The translations under genes and the position numbers were made by a program. A stretch of 64,000 nucleotides of DNA from Branchipolynoe longqiensis (Eukaryota > Annelida > Polychaeta > Phyllodocida > Polynoidae). The DNA lies in the NCBI GenBank assembly GCA_030323885.1, contig CM059193.1, positions 58,176,042 through 58,240,041 on the forward strand, given 5' to 3'. Below, piece after piece: positions 20,726 through 33,600 of the stretch. Under the pieces are notes generated by a model that was given only the letters and a program-made list of their open reading frames with translations, was not told the DNA's origin and searched no databases. Every line of letters begins with the position of its first letter. The first letter of the stretch is position 1.

Positions 20726-21378
20726 GACGCTAAAGATTGTGAGGTGCCACTCTGCAAGACCCCTATAACTCCACCACAAACCAAGGGGAAGGGAGGGGGA
20801 GAGAGCGGGGGAGGGCAGAGGAATGAAGGAGGGTGGGACAGAGGGAGGTGAGGACCAGGCAGTGGGTGCAACATCGGCCAAATCCAAATGACAGGCAATC
20901 TCTGTTTTTAAAATTTTAAACTCACCCTCTCGCCTTGTAGCCCTATGTGTATACATGTGAAACACCAGTCAGCAGCCGGGCTGATCAAACCCACCACAAG
21001 ATGGCACTGCAAAATTTACCATGGGAGAGATAGGGAGTGAGCCGTCTCAGTGTTATAGGGTCTTTGGTTTTACTCCCTTGCCACATGGGGCGCCACAAGC
21101 AAACCGATTACATTGATACAAAGACCTTGATATCAGTGGGTGACATATTTTAATTTAATATTATCTTGAGACGTGATCTCACGTGTTGATCCATCATGCA
21201 GCGCATTCAAAACAACTTTTGGCACACCCACTTAAACAAGCCTGGTAAGACAGTTAAAACCTAGAATACATTTACATGAACAAGTTTATATACTGCAAGT
21301 CGCATGACTCCTATCATGATGATGTTTTAGCGTGAACGTGCATTGAAACCATTGGATAACAAATTCACCCCTCTCCAG
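20726..21378. other. spacer without recognised gene
   Basis: GA-rich stretch at 20780-20870, then unremarkable AT-rich DNA. The segments CAGTACAGG/CACTGCAAAATTTACC flank a region that mirrors 20340-20400 (GGTGGGTTTGATCA at 20381 and TGATCAAACCCACCACAAG at 20982), suggesting another TIR element of about 620 bp with the GT-rich tract inside. Nothing coding seen. Confidence 0.35.
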
Positions 21379-22625
21379 AGTAGGGTTGAATGACAACAAA
21401 GTCTAAATATGGAACAGTAAGTGGAATTCCTGGTTCCAGTATCTAATGATTACCTATATTGACACAGAGTTGGTGAAATGGGAGAGTATGCAAAAAGACA
21501 AGATGGCGACCACAGAATGCTGTCGATTTGACTTTTAAAGTCTATTCATAATCATATTCAGCGCTCTACGGAGCCACCCAACCAGCCACGGTGTGATCCA
21601 ACCAGCCATGGTTGAACTCGTTTGAGCTCGTTTAAACTTGTTTCCGGTACAAAGGCTAGGGGACCAGGTTGGAAACTGAGCGATAATAGATGAAAACTCC
21701 TATACCTCTGCATGAGCAAATAAATGCCAGGGGACCAGGCTAGACCTCCACAGAGCTAGCAGTGTAGTAAAATATTATTTGACTATGTTGATGTTGTTGT
21801 TTGTTCAGACATTATCACATATTTATGTATCTTTTGCACAGATTAAATTGTTTGAAGTATATTTGAAATTGATCTACATTGATTTCTGTTTAAATCACAC
21901 AATATCACCATAAGCATATTCAGCGCTAAACGGAGGGACCCAACTAGCCACAGTGCGACCCAACCAGCCGGGGTTGAACTCGTTTGAGCTCGTTTAAACT
22001 TGTTTCCGGTACAAAGGCTAGGGGACCAGGTTGGAAACTGAGCGACAATAGATGAAAACTCCTATGCCTCTGCATGAGCAAATAAATGCCAGGGGACCAG
22101 GCTAGACCTCCACAGAGCTAGCAGTGTAGTAAAATAGTATTTGACTATGTTGTTGTTGTTGTTTGTTCAGACATTATCACATATTTATGTATCTTTGGCA
22201 CAGATTAAATTGTTTGAAGTATATTTGAAATTGATCTACATTGATTTCTGTTTAAATCACACAATATCACTACTTAATGAATGGGAAACTCATCCTGCAA
22301 GGATATGCTCGATATTACCCAGTGGGAACTCGTTTTTCATCCTTTCGTCGCTGTGGACCCTTCTCAATATCACTACTTAATGAATGGGAAACTCATCCTG
22401 CAAGGGTATGCTCGATATTACCCAGGTGGAACTCGCTTTTCATCCTTTCGTTGCTGTGGACCCTTCTCAGTCTATTAAACTAGGCTTACATGTTTTATTA
22501 TATTTTTCAAATCAAAAGTAACTGGTAAATATGAAGATGTATGTGAAGAATATATATATTTTGCTTCTTAAATTAAGAATTGATGTGGTTATTTCAATAG
22601 ACTACATCACGGTTCCAGCGGCGCA
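21379..22625. mobile_element. Mutator-like MITE copy split by a 922-bp insertion
   Basis: 21379-21546 and 22477-22625 match the body of the MITEs at 42685-43096, 51506-51913 and 55040-55447 (AGAATGCTGTCGATTTGACT left part; TTATTATATTTTTCAAATC right part). The insertion 21547-22468 is bounded by AGTCTATT at 21539-21546 and 22469-22476. Confidence 0.6.
21547..22468. mobile_element. 922-bp non-coding insertion with internal tandem duplications, 8-bp target duplication
   Basis: Begins CATAATCATATTCAGCGCTC and ends GTGGACCCTTCTC. Contains a 362-bp direct duplication (21549-21910 / 21911-22270) and a ~103-bp duplication (22271-22374 / 22375-22476). An inverted relative lies at 52190-52340. The 8-bp AGTCTATT duplication is hAT-like, but clear TIRs were not recognised. 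Confidence 0.55.
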
Positions 22626-22889
22626 TCAGAGCAAAACAACCCCCCCAAAAGCACATGGCACATGCTAATACACTGGGTGCAGCTATGAAATGTGCTAGTT
22701 TCAGCTCATCTCAGCTCTTGTTTGAAACATAGAATACTAACTAAAAAAATATATATAATAAATTAAGATATTAATCTTTTATCCAGCATTGCATTTACAT
22801 CAATATAATCAGCACATCTTATGCTATGTGCATTTAGATTTAGAAAGATCTAGGCACTCAGACTAGTGTTAGAGCCATAGTCAGAGTAC

Positions 22890-23110
22890 TCAATGCATTG
22901 TCAATCGCAGTGAGTAATCTCCATACAGAAAAAGTAAAATATTGATAAAACCACACCACCTAGAGACAAACCACTTGGAAGACATATAGAAAACATGTTT
23001 AACAAAAAGATTATATTAGATTTATAAGGTTAGGGTTTTGGATTTCTATTAATTTTGAATAAAACTGACATTTTTCAATGCGCATATAGGCAAAGTCAAT
23101 GGCCGTGCGC
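22890..23110 (+). repeat. single R190 repeat unit
   Basis: Contains AAAATATTGATAAAACCACACCACC, ACATGTTTAACAAAAAGATT and GAATAAAACTGAC in the R190 order. Ends near CGCATGCGC-type sequence. Confidence 0.55.
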
Positions 23111-23332
23111 CGTTGCTTTGCTCCCACGGCCGTTTTCAGCGCATGCGCAGTCGGAACCGTGATGTAGTCTATTACCTCACCTTTCACCACTTTTTCTAAC
23201 GGACTGTCCTTCACCCCTACTGTACAGAACAGCACGGGGGTGAATATTTGATTAATGAAACCATCAGCATACCTACCGTTCATCACAGATTTGGACAAAA
23301 TAATATATATACCCACATGGTCTTACAGAGTA

Positions 23333-23670
23333 AAGTTGCATAGTTTGATGGTTTTGAGTTTCAGAAATTTTCTGAGATAAATACATTAGGTTGATCGTTA
23401 TAATGTACCGTACTTTAAATTGAAGTAACTTTTATTTTAAGTGGCTAACTTTTGAGATATTTGAAGTGCAACCATGCAAAATTAATGTTGGCAAGCTTGC
23501 CAAAACTCTGACACCAGAGCATTCTGCAGTAACATTGCCTCACTATTCCCTTTTGTGTGGTGAAAAATGCTTAATAAGTGCATCAGTATCTAAGATAGAT
23601 ATGTAGAATCAAATTTAGATCATTGTTTTAGTTTTGAAAATTTTATGATTTCATCGGACTATGCAGCTTT
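23333..23670. mobile_element. MITE with GCATAGTCCGATG inverted ends (family M390)
   Basis: Starts AAAGTTGCATAGTTTGATGG and ends TCATCGGACTATGCAGCTTT, inverted repeats of each other. Interior order is conserved among copies: GATAAATAYATTAGGTTGATC, TTTTGAGATATTTGAAGTGC, GGCAAGCTTGCCAAAACTC, TGCAGTAACA, AATAAGTGCATCAGTATCTA. Other copies at 26541-27122, 31880-32224, 32245-32460, 32820-33515, 38896-39257, 43999-45110 (nested pair), 50695-51055, 55630-55978 and 56960-57306. Confidence 0.75.
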
Positions 23671-23679
23671 AACTTACAG

Positions 23680-23770
23680 ATCCTATTCTGGCTGATGGAG
23701 GCCCTATTGGGCCTCTAATACCAGCTCGTTATGTCAAAAAGAACTGTAGGGCATATATATATATTTTTTT
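23680..23770 (-). repeat. LINE 3'-end fragment (inverted)
   Basis: Inverse of the segment ATAATGAGCTGGCATTAGAG ... GATCTGTAAGTTAA found at 37600-37700 and 41205-41275. Short and non-coding. Confidence 0.5.
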
Positions 23771-23939
23771 TTTTTGCAAATGTATAAGGTGGATCGGGAT
23801 GGAGTCTTAAGTAATATATTAATGGGTGTCTTCTTCAATGTCTATCCAGCCTTCTCTTTCTCCGGCTAAAATAAAATTAAAAAAAGGTCTGTGACGTCAC
23901 GTGCAAATCCTCAATAAATACAGCTGGCATGTGTTCATG

Positions 23940-24327
23940 CAGGGTTCCTGCACATATCAGCCAATCACATTGAAGACCCTTTAAAGACTTTAATACCAAT
24001 TTTCATACAATTTAATACCTATTTTCACGGCAAATGTTCTCATATTAAATTAGGGGATTTCCACACACTATAACCAACCTGTAAAAAGCTGTCAAAGTAT
24101 GTGTGTACTTGTGACCACTAGATTACGGTCCGTAGACTATAGCGTCAACTTCAAGACATTTCAGCTCCACAGTATTTGTGCTTTGTGAAGATACCTGATA
24201 AAACATCTTGAAAAGATATTATAGTGGCCAAATCCAATTTAAGACCCTTTTAAGACCTTTCACAGAAAAGTTACCATATTTAAGACTTTTCAAGGCCTTG
24301 ACAATTGACTAATCAATTTAAGACTTT
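23940..24327 (-). repeat. inverted CTTGAAA-family repeat abutting the receptor stop codon
   Basis: TTTAAGACTTTTCAAGGCCTTGA and AATACCTATTTTCACGG motifs are the inverse of the family at 465-745. It starts right at the receptor's stop codon, so it forms part of the predicted 3' UTR. Confidence 0.5.
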
Positions 24328-24536
24328 TTAAGGATTCACGGGAACATTGTCGAGGGTGTCAGATGTCTCAGCCTTCGGTGTCGAGTAGAAAGGGTTACTG
24401 AATCCTGAAGCTAGCTCGCGGGCCTTGTCGATGGGGTTTATCTGCTTTTTCACGAGCAGAAAGATGAGTAGAACCAGCAACGCCACCCCGACCAGCGACC
24501 CTATCACAATGCCCGCCACGGCGCCACCGTCAAGCC
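24328..24536 (-). CDS. receptor last exon: transmembrane helix, FxNPxY tail, stop
   Basis: 209 bp, phase 1 in, TAA at 24328-24330. LDGG juxtamembrane, then a 23-residue hydrophobic helix ([20 protein letters not shown]...), stop-transfer KK, and a 40-residue cytoplasmic tail. [10 protein letters not shown] contains FSNPFY, matching the FxNPxY clathrin-adaptor signal known from LDL receptor. It is separated from the previous exon by a 9.7 kb intron, by far the longest in this set. Acceptor ttgttgcag ends at 24537. Confidence 0.87.
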
Positions 24537-27383
24537 CTGCAACAAAACAGAGTAGATCTATAGACAACTCGGGGAAGGCGAGTACCACAAGATTGTATGT
24601 TGTGTTGTTGTTATTTTATATCCTGGCAATATCTAAAGTCGTACCGACTTGTGACAGTGCACACTCATGGCGACTTTACAGTGCTTCCCCAGTAGGAGAC
24701 TAGGTTGCTGGCACCATGACCCGATTTCCCAGGCAGGCACATTATCCCGATACTGTGCTAACCAGTCCTTGCCCTATCCTATTAATGCCAAGCGCCAGGC
24801 TAGGTAGCAACAAGTATCAATTTAGTAAGTTAAGAGTTTGACTCGGTTCGGATTCGAATTCCCGACCTTCCGAACGGGAAGCCTGCGCTCTACTGATTCG
24901 GCCACAAATTAAAGGTAGGACCAAAAATACAGACGCTTTTAGAGCTATTTGAAATGAAGGAACCCAAAATAATATCGGAAGCAGACCAAGGCTGCTGTAG
25001 TTGTCAAAGTGTAAAATAATTCGACATTCTACACATAGTTACATTACAAAATAGATTACATTTAAAGTACCTATTTGTTTTATTTAATGCTAGATAGTAC
25101 AATGTGTAAATCATTTCCGTTCCCAGACTGATAGGGCGGGGGCAGTCTGCCTCCATGGGAGACTCATGTTTAATATTGATTGGATCTGTATTGAATCTGT
25201 ATTGTGTACATCAAAAATGATAATGGTGTCTGATCAGGTTGCCATGATCCGGTGGCAGCTGGGATGCGGGAAAGATGGGCGCACCCAAGCTGCACTCATC
25301 CCTACTATTGTGGAACATCAAAATGGCGGCCATTAAGAGGAAAATAACAATATTCCATGGATCAATGACATCATGTACCGTCAATGACATCATGTACCCT
25401 CAATGACATGTATGTAGGAGTGCTGGAGAGATTAAAAGCCTGGGAGAGCTGGCAGTCACCATCGGGCCTTGCACGTGATAACAAGTGGCTTGTGTGTCTG
25501 TGTTGCATTCTGTGTTCTATCCACTATAGCCCGCTTCTCTACTATAACCAGGCAACTACAGAACTCGTCATTCTCCACACAATTTCGTCTATAAACTTTC
25601 TGGTCTTTTATGGTTAAGTTGTATTCTATTCTAACTCACATTCGCTCCAATTTATATAGATCTGACGACCCCCTTTAAAGAGGAATCATCCCATAGATCA
25701 CAAGAGGCATAGCTCAGAATTTTTATTTGCGGCAACAAATAAATTGTTGCCCTACTGATAGCTTGGCAATATCATAAACTTATATATCTAATTTGTGTGA
25801 ACATCCACACCTTTACTTAGACATTTATTTACCCTCTAGCCAAACAAAATTCCTCCATTATTCCTGAATATTGCAATATGTTACACCTTGCTTAGAAGTA
25901 GAATCCTCTAAATTAGTCTATATAGCCGTGTTCACACGGGGAAAATGTAAAGCGATTTAGACAAGGCGAATCATATGAATCGATTTAGGCGCCCATTCAC
26001 ACGGGCAGTACTTGGGCCGGAAATCGATATCAGCGCATGAGCAAGTCCAGTCTGACCAGCGCCAGTTTTCGGTTAGGCGACGTCACCACGAGAGAGTGCG
26101 TTCGACCTAGTTATGTATGGACTGAATCATATTGGTTTGGAACGATCAAAACTTCGGCTGGGCAGTGAAAACATTAAAATAAATGATGAAAAAAATATCT
26201 GTGCCCAGCTAGCGGTTTCATAGACTAAATTATATAATATGCACTTTTGATCGACTGGAAAGTCAACAAACTAAGGTCTCGACTGCGCATGCGTGTGACG
26301 TCCTTAATCGGCCTCAGTGCGTCCACACGGGCAAAATAAATCGTTTCACATAATCGACCTCCACAGGTGGTTTACAGTATCCGCATCACAGAAATCGATT
26401 CAGCCTTAATCCGCCTCAGACGCCCGTTCACACGCGAAATGTAACCCAAACTATACAAGTCAATTTCTACGAATCGATTTACATCGCCCGTGTGAACACG
26501 GCTCATATCTCTGTCAGAACAACGGTATTTGCTACAATAAAAGTTGCATGGTCCGATGGTTTTGAGTATCTGTCATTTTCAGAGATAAATATATTAAGCT
26601 GAAAGTTATAGTCTACCATGCTTTATTTTGAAGTACCTTTTATATTCATTGGCTAACTTTTGAGATATTTAAAGTGCAAACATAGAAAATTAATTTTGGT
26701 AAGCATGCCAACACTTTGAGACCACCGGCTTCTGCAGTAAGATATTCTATTAAATTGACTCAGTATTCGCTTCTACGTGGCAACACATGCATAATATGCA
26801 CTTGTAAAAATAGAAGAGAGTGATCTCAGATTTACGTCTGCCATATGGAGGCATTGGTACAAACTACTGTATGTAAACCAAAATTTTGATATTGGTTAGT
26901 ATGGTAGTATTCATACTATTACTTATATCCTATTCACATTAATTTTTATATCTACTTACTATAGACCAAATTATGTAACTACCATAATCCTGAGTCTGAA
27001 ATAAAGAATTGAATTGAATTGAATAATAAGTGCATTAGTATCTAAATTAGATATGTAGAATCAAATGTAGATAATTATTTTGGTTTCGAAAATTTGAATT
27101 TTTCATCGGACTATGCAGCTTTAATGACTTGTACTTCCAGGAGGGTTAGAACCAATGCTTCGTGGATGCTCTTACAGTCTTAGCAGTTCTAAGCACGCTG
27201 TCCGTCCTGATATGACCTCAGATGTTGCAAGAACGTAAAACTCCAAGAATCAACCACCTAGGCACTGTAGTTCTAGATTTCTAGGATTTGGACATTTAGC
27301 AGGGGCCTAACTTGGGATTTTCAGGTGGTCTGCAGATGGAATAAAAATTAAAACGCGATTGGAATAAAACGCTCTAAAATATC

Positions 27384-27460
<77 letters not shown>

Positions 27461-27543
27461 ACACTGTACTGCCTCCTTCATGTGCCATGACCGGTGGCGC
27501 CACCTCCGGCGCTCCCCTGTACACCCGGAAAACATACAAACAT

Positions 27544-27639
<96 letters not shown>

Positions 27640-30600
27640 GTATGTATATGTAATCTCAGGTGGCACGCAACTGCGGACATGTATATATATAGAACAACCC
27701 CGTCAAACCAAGCTCGGTTAAACAAAACGATCGGTTAATCCAAACTTTTTTCGGCGGCCTGGCAAAATACTATCATTTATCATATAAAAAAAAGTTGGTT
27801 AAACCAAAGTCGGTTAATCCAAAGTATTGGTCAATCCAAACAAAATTGTCAGGCCCCAGGCCACTTCCGGTATGGTTAAACCAAACTTTCATGTGGCTAT
27901 AATGTCAACTGAGACTTGTTTTTATATGATAAATGGTAGTATTTTGCCGGGCCGCCGAAAAAGTTTGGATTAATCGATCGTTCAATGGGGTTACACTGTA
28001 TATACATAAAAAAAACAATAATCAAAGTGTCCACATACAGTGTATATTACATTCATAATGCACCCGCGTTTTTGCCAAAGCCAAGTCAAAGTTGAAGCCA
28101 AAGCTTGGTTAAACCAATGATCAGTTAATCCAAACAAATTGCTAGGCTCCCTCCAAGTTTGGTTTAACGGGGTTATACTGTATGCGAAATCTAGACCCCT
28201 GTTTAGGATTTGATCATATATATCGGCGTATGAGTAATGTGACCAGATTGTTGACTGAGCGTGGAAGGGCCGTCAAAATACACATACCTGGTGGATACTG
28301 CGTTGGCGACTCTAAATTATCTGAAATTAATTACAAGACACGATTAGATATAGCCAAACAATCTAGGGTGCTACACCCACACCTATAGCTATACATAGCT
28401 ATATATATATATATATATATATAACCACATATATGTGTGTGTGGAGTATAAGGATTATGCATATAATATAAATACAATGGAAGAAATAAGGTATATGTAT
28501 TTATTTGCAAATTCTTATTGGAAATAAAAGCCTATGTGGCGGCATCAGGTTTCCTCCAAAGATATATGTCAGAATGACCATATGTTTGACGTCCAATAAC
28601 CGAAGATACGAAAATCAATGTGCTTTGCATGCGTCATTAAATAAAACAAGCTAAGCAATTATTTGCAAATCGACCAATGGGCGGGTTTGCAGGATTTGCT
28701 CCCCCTCAAGTGCGGGATCGCCCTGAGTGGTGGCGCCACCCCCAGAATGCGACGGGGTTTAACTGGCGAACATCCACGTCTCACTGCTTTGAAAATTGTG
28801 TCGTTGTATAAGCGAGTTCAGCATCTCGGGCGCGCGGTGGTTGATGGGAAGTCATCGGGATAAACAAACCCACGTGCATCATTATTGCATGACAACGCGC
28901 AGTGCAAAACGTTAGTTTCATTCAAAATTAATAAAAATCCAGAACCCTAACCTTATCAATTTAATATAATCTTGTTGGTAAACATGTTTTCTATATGTGT
29001 ACCAAGCGCAGTACAAAACGTTAATTTTATTCAAAATTAATAGAAATCCGGAACGCTAACCATATAAATTTTATATAATCTAGTCATGGAATATGTTTTC
29101 TATATGTATTCCAAGCGGTTTGTTTCTAGGTGGTGTGGTTTTAGAGATATTTCACTTTTTCTGTAAGAAGATTGCTCACTCACTAGTCACTGCCATTGAG
29201 TTTGCTGGTACGCACAGTGCGAAACGTTAGTTTTATTCAAAATTAATAGAAATCCAGAACCCTAACATTATCAATTTAATATAATCTTGTTGGTAAACAT
29301 GTTTTCTATATGTGTACCAAGCGATTTGTTTCTAGGAGGTGTGGTTTTAGAGATATTTCACTTTTTCTGTAAGAAGATTGCTCACCGCCATACGTACAGT
29401 GGAAAACGTGGCTTTGTTTATACCTACAGCGCCGACCGGAAGTCGGACCCGCACATGCGTACTGACAATGCTGAACTCGCTTATTGTCGGCACAGAAGAT
29501 CCTACCTGAGCAACAGTAAGGTATGGGCTTATAAATTGATTCAACCCAACTCCGTGTTTGTTGTCATTATTCTGTAGGCTATGATTTTTTAAAATCCTCC
29601 GACGCGAGTGATGTTTTCCGGTGTGGCGGTTTCAGATCTCAGTGGGTTTGGAGTCTTCGCTCGGGGTTCTGCGCATGCGTCAAAATCGAACGGCATTTTA
29701 GCGTATTCGATTAATCCACTAGGGTGACCCGATCGACTTTTTGACCCATAAATGTGCTCAAGGCATTAACTCTTCAATTCGCTAAATATATAGTATTGAG
29801 CTAAATACTTTTAGCACACGCCACTTGTTTTTGTCAACTCCACTCGCGGTGTTCTATATGAATTTCTAGCAACTCGGGTGACCCAAGTCGCCCGGGTTGT
29901 GTTAATCGAATACGCGCATGCGCAGAACCCCCGAGCGAAGACTCCAAACCCACTGAGATCTGAAACCGCCACACCGGTGTGGTGGTTTCAGCGTGTTCCC
30001 GTGCTCAGACGTGTCCCGTTGCTTCTGCGCATGCGCGGATTTCGCATCAACTCGGGTCACCCCAGCCACTTATTGGCGCATGCGCACATCCTACAAACTC
30101 GGGTTGAATAATCGAATACGCTCGGGTGGACAGTTTGTTCTTTTTTTTTTAATAACCGATAAAAGTACAGCAAAATAGGATTTAAAGTCGCCAGCTATCC
30201 GCCGCGTGGGAAACAAACGAACTCGATTTGAAATTCTGTTGCGACTGAAAACTCCCCAAAACACCAGCGGCTTGTCGTGGCTTCTGCGCATGCGCGGATT
30301 TTCGCACGTTGCGGCGATCACTGCTATTTGTTTTGTTTACACTCGGCGATTCGACGCTGATCGAGCTGCTACGTTAATATCGCTTGGAATTTAAGGTTAA
30401 TTTAATTAAATTTCATTATTTTAGTATGTAATTCTGTTAAATATGATCGCATTCAATAGATTTCGGCGTAATCGGTCCCTAACACTGCCGGGCACAAGCT
30501 GAGAACCAGCGAATCTTGTCACTGTGTGAGCCTGTTGCCGGCACAATTTCAGCCAATCACAGCGGCGATTTGTATATTCGGGCGTAATCGATTATTCAAC

Positions 30601-33600
30601 TCGGGTCACTCGAGCCACTGTTTTGTTTACACTCGGCGATTCGACGTTGATCGAGCTGCTACGTTAATATCGCTTGGAATTTAAGGTTAATTTAATTAAA
30701 TTTCATTATTTTAGTATGTAATTCTGTTAAATATGATCGCATTCAATAGATTTCGGCGTAATCGGTCCCTAACACTGCCGGGCACAAGCTGAGAACCAGC
30801 GAATCTTGTTACTGTGTGAGCCTGTTGCCGGCACAATTTCAGCCAATCACAGCGCAGCTTTTGCATTGCAAATGGCCGCCGCCTATGGGGGCGGCCATTT
30901 TGAAGACAACAAACTGCCATTGCAGTTCAGACTAGCACTGCCCTGGTCCCACACTCTCCCCACACATACTTGGTTCATTTAAACATAAAAACTAAACAAG
31001 ATTGTGCTTGGAGAGCATTTGTCGGAGTACGCGCAGTGTCCCAGCGAGCTATAGCTGGTCCCTTTAAAGTATTGTATCATGGCCCAGTTTACCTATATTT
31101 CCATTTCATTAATCTAAGTTATTCTTTTTTTGCACACGGGACGTGTATTTGTCGACTCCACTCGCGTGTTCTATTTGAAATTCGGATGACCCGAGTCGCC
31201 CGGTTCGTGTTAATCGATTACGGCCATGTTTACTAGATTCTGACGCATGCGCAGAAGCGAGGGACACGTCTGAGCACAGGAACACGCTGAAACCACCACA
31301 CCGGGTATACAGGTAGTGGGGAGCGCCGGAGGTGGCGCCACCAGTCATGACACATGAAGGAGGCAGTACAGTGTATAATGTAATAATAATAATAAGGAAA
31401 CAATTCCCTTCTATACCTTTATACTCGCATAGTGTGTTATACAATACATACATACACATGTATTACATACACATGTATAAAACATGTATTAGAAATGTGA
31501 ATATGTATACATTAAACATTAAATAAAAACTTAGGCCTAAAGCTCCCTTTAATATATACATACTCTATATACCATTTTTGTTGTAAATAAACCAGATTTG
31601 AAAAATGGCTGGAAGACCAGTGCTTCGGCGCTGACAAAGGAACTTATTCAATAGAATATATATATTTACCCCCCCCCACCCCCAAAACCCCCCCTTCAAA
31701 AGTGAAATACTTACACATCCTGAACATATTGAAACGAGCTAAAACCCTGAATCAATTAAATGTTAAATAGAGAACCTATCTGTAATCATTCACAACTAAA
31801 GCGTTCAAAATTCATAATTATATTTTCAAAGACGAGTAAACATAAACCATTTCAGTAAAGCGTAAATTCTATGTTATTTTTAAGCTGCATAGTCCGATGA
31901 AATCATCAAATTTTCAAAAACAAAACAATAATCTAAATTTGAATCTAGCTTAGATACTGATGCACTTTTTAAGCATTTGTCGCCACACAGAAGGGAATAG
32001 TGAGGCAATTGAATAGATCATGTCACTGCAGAAGTCTATGGTGTCATAGTTTTGGCAAGCTTTCCAAAATTAATTTTGCATGGTTGCACTTCAAATATCT
32101 TAAAAGGTAGCTACTTAAAATATAAGTTACTTCAAGGTAAAGTAAGGTACATTATAACGATCAACTTAATGTATTTATCTCAGAAAAGTTCTGAAAGTCA
32201 AAACCATCGGACTATGCAACTTTAATTAATCATAGAAACAATATTTTAATGTTGCCTAGTCCAATAGTTTTGAGTTTCTGTAATGTTTTTAGACAAATAT
32301 ATTAGGTCGATCAATATAATCGACCTTACTTTTGAAGTAACGTCACCTTAAAATGGCAAACTTGGGAGATATTCGAAGTGTAAACATGCCAAATTAATTT
32401 AGGCATACTTGTCAAAATTTTGACCCATAGACTTCGGCAGTAACAAGTTCTATTAAATTGACCTAGTTCTTGTTGTTTGTTGAAGTTTTACCTCCTGGCA
32501 ATATCTAAGTTCATATCAAGACGGGTACCGACTTGTGACTGCGCACTCATGGCAACTTTATAGTGCTGCCCCACTGGGAAATCAACCTGCTGGCACCATG
32601 ACCCAATATCCCACTCAGTCACATTATCCTGACATGAGCTAACCAGTCCTTGCCCTATCCTATTAATGCTGAGCGCCAGGCTAGGAAGTGACAAGTATCA
32701 ATTCTAAAGCCATTGGTTTGACTCGACCGGGAACTGACCTTCCGCCCGTGAGGCCCGCATTGTTCTGATTAGGCCACTGTGCCTGGTACTCCCAGTTGAA
32801 GTAAGTTAGATTATAATGACTAAAGTTGCATAGTCCGATGAAGCATCACATTTTCAAAACCAAAACACTTACCAGGGGCGTAGCTAGACCTTTAACGATG
32901 TGTTCTCCTAATTTCGGCAGGGGGTTTAGGGGGCCGCTTAAGCTTAAGCTGGCGGATTTTACACATTTTAGACTTGAGTTTTCGACACCCCGGACTACTA
33001 CATGCCTCCTCTCTCTCTCTCTCTCTCTCTTTATTATTTTTTAATTCTTTTTGTTGTTGACAAAACGATGTGGACGTTTTGGCGTATGTGCGTACGCCTA
33101 GCTACGCCCCTGCTTACCTAGATTTGATTCTACATATTTATCTTAGATACTGGTACAGTTATTAAGCATTTGTTGTCACATAGGCGTATGTGCGTACGCC
33201 TAGCTACGCCCCTGCTTACCTAGATTTGATTCTACATATTTATCTTAGATACTGGTACAGTTATTAAGCATTTGTTGTCACATAGAAGGGCATGGGGAGT
33301 CAATTTAATAGAATCTGTTACCTCATAACCCTATGGTGTCAGAGTTTTGGTGTGCATGCCAAAATTAATTTGGCATGTTGTCACTTCAAATATCTCTAAA
33401 GTTAGCCACTTAAACTAAAAGGTACTTCAACCTAAAGTAAAGTAGCTTATAATGATCACTTTAATGTATTTATCTCAGAAAATGACAGAAACTCAAAGCC
33501 ATCGGACTATGCAACTTTAATCTAACGGAGTTATCTCAGAAAATGGCAGGAAATCAAAAGCATCGGATGATGCAATTATAATGCGGACATTTTTTTTTTT

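Noticed and set aside
20426..20965. 179-codon Pro/His/Thr-rich ORF
   Set aside because: Low-complexity GT-rich tract; no splice context or domain.
27348..27738. Tyr/Ile-repeat ORFs
   Set aside because: Translations of (TA)n and (CA)n microsatellites.
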